From Diphasiastrum complanatum (taxonomy: Eukaryota; Streptophyta; Lycopodiopsida; Lycopodiales; Lycopodiaceae), in the NCBI GenBank assembly GCA_029204225.1, contig CM055092.1, forward strand, positions 66,254,923-66,316,922: a DNA stretch of 62,000 bases, read 5' to 3'. The number at the start of each line of letters is the position of its first letter. Within the stretch, counting starts at the first letter, position 1. The position numbers and the translations under genes were made by a program. This document shows positions 11,509 through 21,639 of the stretch, in pieces. The notes below the pieces were generated by a model. That model was not told where the DNA came from, made no database searches, and worked only from the letters and a program-made list of their open reading frames with translations.

Positions 11509-12253
11509 TACCTAAGTTTTACAAGCAAATCTAATCAAAAAGTTTGCAGATCTTGATCATATTTCAAGCTAGAAATTGTCTAGATTCTACCTTCTAGGTA
11601 GTTTGCAGTTTTCTTGTAATTCTGAGCTATAAACCACATTGAATGGGCCAGATCAGGTACTGTACGGAATTTCAGGTGCTGGCACGTGTGAAATCCGTCC
11701 ATTTTCAGATTGGTGATTCTCTCTCACCTTAGATCCAAATTTCAAGCAAATTAGCACACTAGAAAGCTAAAAATGTGTAGAATTTGATGCAATTTGAATC
11801 ATGACAGTTGGATAAGCCAATCAAAAGTTATAAGCTTTTGAAGAGTCATAGGTAGGGCGCCTAGACCTGTGGCAAATCGTGTGTACATGTCATTTATTTC
11901 TTGAATGATCACAAAAATCATCCAGAAGCTACATAATCTCATCTATATGTGATTTAGACAATATTTATAGGTTCTAGGCAATTTGTTTCATACAAATAGA
12001 TTGTATTTGAGTCAATTTGACATTCTTGGAATATTTCACACGTGTGAAATTCAAAGAACCATAACTTTTGCCATACTTCATCTTTTTTGATGATTCAAAT
12101 CTTGTTTTAGAGAGATTGTCAAGTAGTGAGATCTATCTCACAGTTTTTTCGCTAAAGTCTTACATAGGATTTGGTTCTGTACCCTTGATTGGTTCCTATA
12201 GTCAGAAGATAAGCAATTCTTTCATCCATCTTTTTTGATTTCCATCATTCTTT
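11509..12253 (+). other. Copia untranslated leader
   Basis: About 745 bp between primer site and gag. It holds an 18-bp perfect palindrome, ATTTCACACGTGTGAAAT, at 12033-12050 and TACTGTACGGAATT, which recurs at about 54855 in the related leader. No reading frame stands out. Confidence 0.65.
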
Positions 12254-12838
12254 ATGTCTTCAATGGGTGTCTTTCTATTAGAAGCAAGTGAAATATTGTC
12301 AACCTCCAATTACTCAATTTGGAAGGTTAGAATAGAATCTGTCTTAATACTACAAGATGTGATGGATATTGTACTTGGCATTGAAGAAGAACCACAAATT
12401 CCTCAAGAAATTTCAAAGTACAAAAAGAGAGCCAGGATGGCTTTGCATTATATTAAGATGAATGTCTCAAATGACATCTTAAGAGAAATTGATGCTTGTA
12501 CTAATGCCAAAGATGCTTGGGATACCCTCAAGTCTATCTATGAGGCAAAAAATACTTCTAGACTTCTAACACTAAGAAACCAAAATTTTCAAACTGTACA
12601 GAGAAGTGATGAATGTGCTTCAGCTTATGTAATGAGAGTTAAAGACCTCCATAGAGAATTGTCATGCATAGGAGACTCCATCAACCAAAATGAACTTGTT
12701 CAAGTCATACTTAATGGGTTAAAGGAGGAATATGACAACCTTGTTCAGAGTTACGCCATTAAGGAGGAGATACCAAGTTTGGAAGCACTCCAAGTGTGCT
12801 TATTTCTGAAGAATCAAGACAAGAGTATAAACACTTGA
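12254..12838 (+). pseudogene. Copia gag, 194 aa, nearly intact but truncated
   Basis: It starts MSSMGVFLLEASEILSTSNY and shows the UBN2-type gag pattern through residue 175: SIWKVRIES, AWDTLKSIYEAKNTSRLLTL, SAYVMRVKDLHRELSCIGD and [20 protein letters not shown]. The zinc-knuckle part expected after residue 180 is missing: the frame stops at 12838 and the protease starts within about 30 bases. The clean sequence suggests this is one of the younger copies in the window. Confidence 0.9.
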
Positions 12839-12859
12839 AAATGGAGAAACTATCTCTCA

Positions 12860-13941
12860 ACGTGGTATATCGAAAGTGGAGCTTCCTCACATATGTGTAG
12901 CTCCAAGTATTCTTTTTCATCCATGACACCTTATGAAGGAGCCAAGAAGTCCATCTACACAACAAATGATCATGAGTGTGCTATTGAAGGCATAGGGACC
13001 ATTCCCTTAAAGCTTTCTTCATCAAAAGTTCTTTCTCTGTCTAATGTACTTTTTGTTTCCAGGTTAACAAAAAATCTTATTAGTGTTGGGCAATTGTTTG
13101 ATAGTGGACTAGATGTGAATTTCAATGTTGATACATGTACAATCAAGAAGCATGATGAGATCCTTGCATTTAGGTCTAGATATGGTGGAATCTACAAGCT
13201 TGATCCCAAAGAGTATGCTAACTCTTGTGATAGTGCTTTTGCTAGTCATATGTCTTTGGAGGAACTATGGCATAGAAGGTTGGGACATCCTAACTATAAT
13301 TCTATGGTGTCCATGGTCAAGAAAGCCAAAGCTATTGGCTTGCCTAATCTTATCTCCAAGAATTTCAAGCCATGTGAGGCTTGTGCCATATCTAAGTCTC
13401 ATAAGAAGCCTTTTTCAAAGTCATCTATCAAGACTACACATCCGTTGGAGCTCATACGCTCGGATGTGCACTTCTCATCTTCAAAGAGCAAGGGTGGTGC
13501 TACTTGCTTTGTAACTTTCATTGATGATTTCATTAGATTTACTTGGGTATATCTTTTAGCTTCAAAATCTATGGTGTTTGACTATTTCCTAAAGTTCAAA
13601 GCTCTAGTTGAAAAGCAATTTTCTTACAAAATCAAGATTCTTAGAAGTGATGGAGGTGGTGAGTGCACTTCCAATAAATTTCATGATTATTGTGAGCTTG
13701 AAGGCATTAAAAGGGAGTTTTCCTGTGCATATACACCATCTCAAAATGGGGTGGCTGAAAGAAAGAATAGAACACTGTGTGAATGTGCCAAAACCATTAG
13801 AATTGAGGCATCCTTGCCAAAAGACTTTTGGGGTGAGGCTATCAATTGTTCAAACTATCTTTGCAATAGACTCCCTCATGTTGCACTTGGAGGAAAGTCA
13901 CCATATGAAGCACTCTATTTGAAGAAACCTAAGGTTGAACA
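12860..13941 (+). pseudogene. Copia protease, gag-pre-integrase and integrase
   Basis: The open frame (in frame from about 12842 to 13975) starts with WYIESGASSHM, where the protease catalytic Asp is Glu, so the enzyme should be dead. LWHRRLGHPNYNSM (gag-pre-integrase), CEACAISKSHKKPF (zinc CxxC), LIRSDVHF (first Asp), FIDDF, SDGGGECTSNKFHDY (second Asp) and NGVAERKNRTLCE (Glu) follow, so all three integrase catalytic residues remain. At KVEH (about 13941) it passes into Gypsy gag; the rest of integrase, RT and RNase H are missing. Confidence 0.9.
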
Positions 13942-15240
13942 TAGAAACTTGGTCAAAAACAGCAGATGCAGCTAGAAAAAATGCAGTCCCAGTTTGACGA
14001 AAAGCTGAAAGCCTTGAAAGAATTCCATGGAAAAGTGAACAAAGAACTTGAAAAGTTTGCAAAGATTTTTCCTAGCTGAAAAAATGTCTGGTGTTTGATT
14101 TGTGCAGGCAATCATACTACGAATGAATGTCCAACATTGAAACAATGAATGACGAATACTATTTGTCATCTGTGCAATTCTACGGGACATGAAACAGCCT
14201 TTTGCTCATTTAATCCTCGGATTATCTAGCAAAGGTATCGAGAATCTACTTATTCAAAGGGTCGTAATGGAAAGCCTTTCAATTTTGGCCTTGGATTTCC
14301 AAAACGACTAGCTCTACCAGCTCCAACGGGAGAAAGTGCTCCTCCTGCTAATCTAATGGAACCAGAACCTTATGATGCTAATGAGAAATGGAACTATAGT
14401 AATGATCATGAGAGTGGTCCTTCAAAGCAGTATGCTATCGATGCTGCCGTGCAACAACAAGCAGCTAGACAATGGACCAGAGCGCCATTTGGATGTTTTG
14501 CATGTGGAGAGAATCACAGAGTTGCTGAATGTCCAAACAAGGGGAAGTCTATACCATTCTATAGAGAATGTGGTTTAGGACACTGTTATAAAGAATGTCC
14601 TGCAAGACCCAAACCACCTCCGGTTATTGCTCCAATAAATATGATTACAATCAGGAAAAGACCAGTAGTTCAATTCGAACCAACTATACCTTTGATGGTC
14701 ATTACCAGAGCTCAAAAACATAAAGAAGTTATAGTTGATCCAGTACCTATTGAATCTGCACCAACTACAGATATACCTACTGCATCAGGGGTGTATCCAA
14801 ATCACAAAGCAGAAAAGAAAAGATATCAAGATATGCGGCAGTGAATTGAACATTTGCAAGAAGAAGAAGCCGAAGAAGCCACTAAAGCAGCAGCTGAAGT
14901 CCATTCTCCTTCTATGCCACAAGCAGATCCAAGAACAGATGTTAATACACAGTTGCACCATCATGAAGAACCCTTCAAGATGATAGAACTAGAAGCGTGG
15001 CAAACAAAAATGATCGTAAATATTCTATCTAGCAAGACGGATATTACACTGGGAGAATTTTTTAAGCTGGTGCCGAAAGCAAAAGAAGTATTAGCAGAAA
15101 GATTGACTCAAATGGAACCACAAGTCCATCAAAAGCCACTTTTTTGTGCCGGGTTTGAAGAAACGAATGAAGTACTCAATGTAGGAACTGCCTGTGAAAG
15201 TGAGCAGAAAAACATCACCCTTCCCATACAACATAGATAG
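13942..15240 (+). pseudogene. Gypsy gag with four zinc knuckles (broken)
   Basis: A coiled-coil-like lysine/glutamate stretch (QMQLEKMQSQFDEKLKAL) comes first. Four knuckle-like repeats follow: CLICAGNHTTNEC, CHLCNSTGHETAFC, CFACGENHRVAEC and a fourth with its first Cys changed (FYRECGLGHCYKEC). Two of them have the shorter CX2CX3HX4C spacing, giving an alternating short-long pattern. Single-base breaks and stops are at about 14079, 14146, 14228 and 14842. The later part (14854-15240) is acidic and probably the spacer to protease. Confidence 0.8.
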
Positions 15241-15640
15241 TTTGGTAAAGAAGCAGTCGTGATTGATGGAGGTTCAGGAGTTAACCTGATTTCAACCAAG
15301 CTATGTGCAAAATGGGGACTTACAAAGTTAAAGCCTGCGACTTTTGCCATCAAGCTGGCTGATCAAAGGAATGGTTGAAGACGTACTTGTCAAAATAGAT
15401 GGAGTGCAGTTTGTCATTAATTTTGTAGTAATGGACTTACCTGACACGCCAAATGTATATCGAGTTTTATTAGGATGTCCATGGTTATGAGTTGCGCAAG
15501 TAATTCATAATTGGGGCACCGACAAGATTACTTTTGAGAATTGTGAGCATGCAGTCAAAGTAGATCCAATCACTTGGACTATCAAGCCAGTAGTCCAAAG
15601 AGGAGATGATGATTCATCAACAACAGATCATACCTGTGAT
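15241..15640 (+). pseudogene. Gypsy retropepsin remnant
   Basis: EAVVIDGGSGVNLISTKLC is the active-site region, with D-G-G-S in place of D-S-G-S. RVLLGCPWL (about 15465) matches the conserved LLGxPWL near the protease C-terminus. A frame change lies near 15375 and a stop follows GCPWL. Confidence 0.75.
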
Positions 15641-16074
15641 CGACAAGTGAAGACTCTGAGAGTTCACTATGACTCTCAAATCGACACTGTCAATTGGAAT
15701 CAGGCTCTTGCAACAGTGGGTTGTACAATAGGCTATATGTGTCAACAAGATAATCAATCCGAATTGAGCAAATTACAAATGCGTCATGAGGCTTTACAAA
15801 AACTTTGTGAAACCAGATTGATGGCAGTTCATGTATTAGCAGCAAAGAAAGCCCATCACAAGGCATGGCATGATCGCCGATTACACAAAAAAAATCTGAA
15901 GGAAGGAGATCTAGCATTAATGTATAAGACAAACTGATTAAAGGCAAATTGGAGCTCACAAGTGAAGGATCATATAAGGTGAAAGAAATATTGAACTATG
16001 GAACAGTTATTTTAGAAATTGGGATGGACAAAGATTCGACACTAAGGTGAATGACAGTCGATTACGCAAGTTTT
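15641..16074 (+). pseudogene. Gypsy integrase C-terminal end
   Basis: LMAVHVLAAKKAHHKAWHDRRL followed by LKEGDLALMYKTN is the typical basic C-terminal stretch of plant Gypsy integrase (WHDxx...F.EGDLVL.YD). After a stop at 15937, GKLELTSEGSYKVKEIL and GTVILE continue the SH3-like tail, ending VNDSRLRKF with TGA at 16072-16074. There is no chromodomain, in contrast to the element at 27.5-32.9 kb. Confidence 0.75.
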
Positions 16075-16780
16075 GACAACCAGATCAGCCAGTTCAACCA
16101 GAATGATCCAACACCTTGTCAATTATTTTTGTTGTTTTACAATTTCTTTGTTTTTATTACTTGAGTGATTTTTCTTTTTTTGAAAAAGAGAGAAAAAAGA
16201 AAAAGAAAGAAAAAAAGAAAAGAATGATAAGCAAAAGTCAGAAAAGTCATCAAAGTGGAAAAAGATGAAGAAAACTATTGTTAGAAGATAATTTTTGATG
16301 AAAAATGATTTTGAAAACCATTTTTTGGGTCATATTTTGCACAAACAGTCTTAGAAACTTTTGCCAAGATTTCAGATCACACATCCGTCTTAGATCTACG
16401 TATATTGAGTTGGGCGAAGGTTCTTTTGTACAGTTACTACCTAATTTGCAGTTAGGCGAATGTTCAGCATTATGACATTTTGGAAACCTTTGTTGAGCAT
16501 CAAATAATTATTATGAACCTTCGCCGACATGCCAGATTGATTCAATATGCCAAAATTAGATTGGCCATAGGTTCAGATCTTCAAAATTTGCATTTATTAC
16601 AGTACCTAGGCAAAGGATGCTCTTAGACGAATGATAAACTTTTGCCGAATCTTGAAAACCTTTGCCAGATTAGTTCAGCCAAGATTTTTACAACCTAATT
16701 TCACAGTACTGAAGATGCCTGCAAATTTTTGTCCAGAAGTAAGCAGCCAAACTAGTACATTGTGTAATGGACCCTCCAAA
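16075..16780 (+). other. 3' non-coding region of the Gypsy element and LTR-like sequence
   Basis: It contains a purine-rich tract at about 16180-16230 that may include the polypurine tract. Words such as CTTTTGCC and CCTTTGCC recur every 50-100 bases between 16350 and 16680. No protein frame is seen. Confidence 0.5.
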
Positions 16781-16786
16781 TCAGCC

Positions 16787-16794
16787 TATAAAAG
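16787..16794 (+). promoter_or_regulatory. TATA box
   Basis: TATAAAAG preceded by GC-containing sequence, 125 bases before the ATG at 16919. It is likely an LTR promoter. Confidence 0.5.
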
Positions 16795-16918
16795 AGTAGA
16801 ATTTGATTTCATTTCTCACTTGTGCTAGCGGAGCTCTTGCAAAATTTTCCAAACTTTCTACACTGCTTTCTGATACACTCTTGCACCAATTTCCTTCAAT
16901 TTTTTACTTTTTCTCATC

Positions 16919-17290
16919 ATGTCTTCTACTGATACCAGCCAGTCTCCGCACTATGTCATTCATCGTGGTGTTCCGACCAAGACAGACGTCATGATACTCC
17001 CTAGCACAAGCATGGTGGATCAATGTATGAACCTTGTTGAGCCTTTGCTCACTGCAATGGGGATCCACGAGCGCACCTTTTCTGGGAAAATTAGTATGGG
17101 TTTCATCACCATGGCCTTTAGCACATGGACCGAGGCCAGTTCTAAGTTTTACATCACCTACCAGACCACTACACACAAGGTGTGTGTAATTGAGGCCGCC
17201 CTTGCAGCCATAGGCATATCTTCAGGCAAACAACCTTTGCCCTATCAGAAGCACACTCTAATTAATGCAAGAGTTTCCCACTCTTTTTAG
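16919..17290 (+). CDS. unidentified 123-aa ORF within LTR-like sequence
   Basis: It is not recognised. The frame starts MSSTDTSQSPHYVIHRG and has no stop for 123 codons. Base composition is less AT-rich than the flanks. There are no cysteine motifs and no clear membrane segment; the middle (about residues 55-85) is rich in aromatic and threonine residues. It lies between two TATA boxes (16787 and 17338), downstream of a decayed Gypsy pol. It may be an accessory ORF of the element, the start of a gag in a second element, or chance. Confidence 0.3.
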   Translation: MSSTDTSQSPHYVIHRGVPTKTDVMILPSTSMVDQCMNLVEPLLTAMGIHERTFSGKISMGFITMAFSTWTEASSKFYITYQTTTHKVCVIEAALAAIGISSGKQPLPYQKHTLINARVSHSF

Positions 17291-17299
17291 ATTTGAATG

Positions 17300-17697
17300 G
17301 GCCAATAGGATTTTGTGGCCAAGGCCCTCCTCTCCACTATAAAGAGGGGCCTACTCGAGTTTGTAAATCATGTTCTCTCTTAATTTCAATACAAGCGGTT
17401 GAGCCTCTTATGAAATGGATTATGAATGTCCTTAATCTCTATCTCTTTTCCTCTTTCTGTCATGCTTTTGTTGTATTTGCTGATTATTGGATCTGAATAT
17501 TATAGGGAATGTATGTTCAGATGTTTTTTGTGAGAGAGAAAGGGAGAGAGAGAGAAGCAAGTATCTATCGTCTTGTGGATTTTAGTGTTAATGGATTTAG
17601 GGTTAATGGATCTAGCTGTAGTGCTAATGGATCTTTGAGCTAATTGTAAACCATCCATGCATGCTGGATTTTGATTTATGCTATCGCTCTCATGGGA
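17300..17697 (+). other. LTR-like sequence with second TATA box
   Basis: TATAAAG at 17338-17344 lies in GC-richer sequence (CCTCTCCAC...GAGGGGCC), followed by CT-rich sequence and, at 17528-17560, a GAGAGA tract. It resembles a U3/R region. There is no partner LTR with which to fix the ends. Confidence 0.4.
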
Positions 17698-18400
17698 TCA
17701 AACCTCCGCGTGACAACTAACTTCATCTCCTTGGTGCTTGTATGCTTGGATCTTGGGTTGAGGATAGGATAGGAAAGAAACCCACCACACCTTTTGGTTT
17801 GTATGCGAATTAGACTTGAAAGGAGTTCTAGCATGCTTAGCTAGAATATAGCTTCGACAAACTACATGGTCTGAAATATTGTTGTAGTTGAGATCTCGAA
17901 CAAATTTTTCTACTGACATACGAAGACAAGTAAAATTGACATGACCCATTCTGTAATGCCATAACAAATCTCTATCTTCCAAAGTAGAAGTAGATAGAGC
18001 TTGAACCGTCGAAGCGTTGCAATAAATAAGCTTATAAAGATTACCTTTTGTCTTTCCAAGCGCAAGTACCTTTTTGCTTTTGTTTAATATCGAACAAATA
18101 TTAGAATCAAATTCGGCTTTATTGCCCAAATAAGTGAATCTACTAATCGAAAGTAGATTTTTGGTAAGATTCGAAACCTGAAAAATATTTGGAATGAACG
18201 GTAGTACCATTTGAAAATTGCAACTTGATAGTGCCGATACCATCAATACTATGAGTACTGCTATCGTTCCAATGAGACATACTTTTGAGTCAGAGCTTGA
18301 CTGTACTCATGAAACCAATTTCATTGGCTTGTCATGAGTTGAGTAGCACCTGAATCCAAATACGAAAAATCGACATCTTGTTGGTCTTCATTTGCAAATA
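17698..18400 (-). pseudogene. Copia protease and gag-pre-integrase
   Basis: The minus strand encodes VDFSYLDSGATQLMT (about 18370-18330), a protease start with the D-S-G-A catalytic site intact, then FQVSNLTKNLLSISRF and LLWHYRMGHVNFTCL (gag-pre-integrase) and a partial zinc region. The frame changes once near 18245. Integrase core is not seen left of 17698. Confidence 0.85.
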
Positions 18401-19334
18401 AATGCTGCTTCATCAGCTTCTTTGCCAAAGTCCTTCTACTACATCAGCATATTGTTGTTGTGATTGTTGCTACTGTTGCTTTTTTGATTTAATAATTCAA
18501 CAACCCTCAAACAAATGTATGGTTTGTTTGCAATATCTGCAAACAATTTTGACTTCAATGAAGCTAAATTTGAATTTGCGTCTTGTTCCAAATTCAAGTT
18601 ATTATTCTACTTTCATACTTTTTTTGACTTCTTCTTCTTATCAAATTTCTTCGAATAAAGAGCTTTTGATTCTAATGTCGAATGAGAGAATGAACCATTT
18701 CTCTGGATCTCTTCCTGTAGTAGCATAGATGAAGCTCGTGTTGATGTAAGACCTTGTTGAGTAGAAATAATGATTATCCAATTTTTGTAGGTCTTAGGAA
18801 GGCTCAACAGTACGACTCATGAAAATTTGAAATTAGGGTAATCCTACAATTGAAAGAGCCTTTGGAAGTTGTCGAAGATACTAAGATTAAGCCTATTGCA
18901 GATCTGGCTACCATTGCTAAATGAAAGTAGAAAGTGGAAAGGTCTTCACCCTTATCATTCTCAATATCAAAGATAATCATATCAATCATATTTGAAGCAC
19001 TCGAACTTCGTTAGAAGCTTGAAATATTCCAAGCACTCTCTATGACATTAGAGATGTGACTCCCAAACTTCATTTGAGAAAAAAAAATTCTCATTCAAAA
19101 TGGCTGATATAGATTCGATTACAAATCACTTGGACAGCTTCAAAAATATTCTTGAGCAAATGTCTGAAAGTGGCATAGAAATCAACAATGCATGTGTCAT
19201 CATGACTTTCTAGTTTTCGCCATCCAAATTTTCGATAGAATTTGAAGGCGATGCATCCATAGTAGACAAATTTGATATTGAAAATTTGGCAATAAAGATG
19301 AACTCTTTGAACTGGTTACCAAAACTTTGATCTA
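18401..19334 (-). pseudogene. Copia gag (broken)
   Basis: Minus-strand pieces: the central LSLPKTYKNWIIIIS with LTSTRASSMLLQEE (18807-18690) matches the Copia gag motif SLP.SY....; DMIIFDIENDKGEDLSTF is upstream of it. The N-terminal part toward the primer site at 19335 is heavily decayed. No zinc-knuckle cysteines remain. Confidence 0.7.
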
Positions 19335-19346
19335 GCTTTGATACCA
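19335..19346 (-). promoter_or_regulatory. primer binding site, initiator tRNA-Met type
   Basis: The minus strand reads TGGTATCAAAGC, one base from the usual TGGTATCAGAGC. It directly abuts the LTR end. Confidence 0.8.
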
Positions 19347-19847
19347 TGTTGAGAAAAAATAAGCTGCATATGAGTCAAATAATTTTTCGACAATGATAGG
19401 TTGATGATCGTAGGAAGAACACTATTTAATGTAATAACAAAACTATTTCAATACTATCATAAACACAACTTAGTGTGAGATGGATATAGGATCAAAAGAG
19501 TTGAATTCTCCACATAAAATGAGAATACAATGATACCTTCTCCATGCTAATATTGGTATGATAGCTACTAAAATGTAATTTGGCCAATTGACCTAAATTT
19601 GTCATAAATGGTAGCTTCTTAGTACTTCATCAATAAACCTAGAAATTCTAGTCTAGATGCAATGTATCAATATTAGCCAATTAGAATGGGTTCAAATCCA
19701 ACCTCATCCATTTATCTATTTGCCAAAAATAGTACAAACACTATTTAGGCCTTTATTGACAAAAATAAATCGATCTCTAAGTTGAGATTTCATGTTGGCC
19801 TCAAAATTGCCAAGATAAATCAACTAAACTAGTTGACATTTTTCACA
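19347..19847 (-). repeat. Copia LTR (501 bp) with internal sequence on both sides
   Basis: On the minus strand it starts TGTGAAAAATGTCAACTAG and ends ...TCTCAACA. Its start follows a purine tract (GAAGAGGAAG) next to RNase H at 19850-20410. Its end is followed by a primer site and gag. One LTR therefore closes one element and opens another, both on the minus strand. Confidence 0.8.
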
Positions 19848-19849
19848 CT

Positions 19850-20410
19850 TCCTCTTCAACTAGTTTTAGCATAGATTTAGATAGAACTCCAAGCAATGTT
19901 CTATGCTTCATAGAAAAGTCTTTTCCCAATTATTTGGTGAAGATATCAGCCACACACTCCTTGATGAGACATGTTGAAGCTCCACCTCTTTTGCCATGAC
20001 TTGTTCTCTCACAAAATGATAAGCCAATTCAATATGTTTGCTCCTCGCATGAAAAATAGGATTGCTTGCTTTGGTTGAAAGGTTATCACAAAAGATGATT
20101 GGACTCTCTAAAAAATCCAGCAAGTTAAGATCCTTTAGAAACCTTTTGATCCAAAGCATCTCCTTTGTGCATGAAGTCAAGGCTCGGCCTCACTAGATGA
20201 TAATAAGATTGTTGCTTGTTTCTTCGACATCCAAGAGATAGCTCCATCACCTATAAAAATGGCATGTGCATTTATGAATTTCCTATTCATTTGATCTCCA
20301 ACAAAGTCCGAATCTGAAAATCCATACGAGTTAGTTGATAATCCTCTATAAACAATGCCAAAAGCTCTAGAACCCGAGATGTAACTGGGGAAGAAAGACT
20401 GATTGCACAT
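19850..20410 (-). pseudogene. Copia RNase H
   Basis: The minus strand encodes GFSDSDFVGDQMNRKF (first catalytic Asp), GAISWMSKKQATILLSSSEAE (Glu), ESPIIFCDNLSTKAS (Asp) and HARSKHIELAYHFVREQV, the usual Copia RNase H order. A frame change lies near 20180 and the final KADIFTK-type motif is degraded. RT to the right is barely recognisable. Confidence 0.85.
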
Positions 20411-20499
20411 AGGATCTTTTGGGAAAACATTGCATTAAATAGTAAATAATTGCCAACTAGTGGCCGCATTATCTTATTATTATTAACCACCATAAACTC

Positions 20500-21399
20500 G
20501 TATGTACTTTGGACTAGTATGTAATCCTTTCAACTTTCCATGCATGCACGATCTCAATCACTTACATATTGGGTAATTGAGCCCTTAGCCAAGGCCCAAG
20601 TCTCAAAACATAAGACCACCATTATGTTTTATCCTCTAACATAATATTTCTTCCAAACTCCATTGACCAACCTAAACGCATAGTATTGCCTTTGCAAGGC
20701 AATGCCAAAAAGCTGAGGTTCTCATTCAGATATTCATTTTTGGGCAGATATCCACAAGTATTGGCCAAGGCTTACATACGCTATTGGCTTTCTTACCTTT
20801 CATTGGAGTGATATATCAAGTTCCACACTAAACCTACACAACTCTTAATAAACAACAATCATATAATCGGGCAAGTGGCCTTGTGGCTTGCTCCTATACT
20901 TGTTGGCTTATCAGTTCAAAGCCTTCTAAAATGAAGAGCTCTCCCACTGGTGGTCAGGTCGGGACGCTTATCTAGGCTTCAAGATATAGGTAGGCGAGAG
21001 TTAAGGGTAAAACATGGTGATATGAGACACCTGGCTTATCGTAGATTTGAGGTTGCTTGATGGTGATATATAGCTCCAGTTTGATGGTGGTGTATAGCTC
21101 CATTGCACGAGGTGAGGTCGGAGTACGTCTATGGTTGGGCTAACTTAGCGTCTCTATGGTTGGGCTAACTTAGCGTTGTGGTTGTGCTTTAACAATGAGC
21201 ACATCCACGATCAAGAGTTCTAACATTCCTGGCTTAGTTACAGTCTTCCACAAAATATGTATGTTATCTATGGTCGATGATTCGGTTCATTACATTCTGA
21301 TATTTGAGGGAAAAGTTACCCATCCTTTATGATGGCGCTCTCCTCCTAATCGCGATCCAATCTGCTTTTCTGCTGAGCAGGTTTCAGATTTGGTGAAAG
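20500..21399 (+). promoter_or_regulatory. region upstream of CRL
   Basis: No protein gene is seen. It contains faint Copia remains up to about 20650, then short direct repeats: 21057-21078 and 21080-21102 (core GATGGTG..TATAGCTCCA), and 21128-21150 repeated at 21153-21175. A clear TATA box was not identified. Transcription start and 5' UTR must lie near the right end. Confidence 0.4.
21128..21175 (+). repeat. tandem 23-bp direct repeat near the CRL start
   Basis: TATGGTTGGGCTAACTTAGC occurs at 21130-21149 and again 25 bases on. The repeat units are identical over 23 bases and lie 225-270 bp before the CRL ATG. Confidence 0.8.
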
Positions 21400-21639
21400 A
21401 TGATGCCGGGGATTGGCACAGGAGGAGCAGAAGGAGGAGGAAGTGAGGCCGGCCCTTCGGGAAGCAGCAGCGGGAATCCCCATAACAACAACAACAACAA
21501 TGGAAGGCGATTGGTGAGGTCTTTGGTGTTGAAGGCAGTGTGCTTGGTGGGAGGTGCATTTTTGCTGCGGAAACTGACTAAAACTACTACCCGCTGGGAC
21601 CATGCTCGCCTTGTTGCTGATGCTCTCAGTGGCGAGAAG
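21400..21639 (+). CDS. CRL: CRL exon 1
   Basis: Codes 80 residues: the Gly/Ser-rich start, a run of seven Asn-rich codons, the hydrophobic anchor, [15 protein letters not shown] and SGEK. The donor is AAG|GTGCGT. The frame stays open past the donor to 21693, but the homology stops at GEK. Confidence 0.93.

Larger units (their letters stand above)
13942..16074 (+). mobile_element. internally deleted Ty3/Gypsy element (Tat/Athila-like)
   Basis: The order is gag nucleocapsid, protease, then directly the integrase C-terminus, so RT, RNase H and the integrase core (about 3 kb) are missing. The left side is fused to a Copia integrase. The last codons (VNDSRLRKF then stop) are the usual end of pol in this Gypsy group. 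It is followed by a purine-rich and LTR-like region. Confidence 0.8.
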
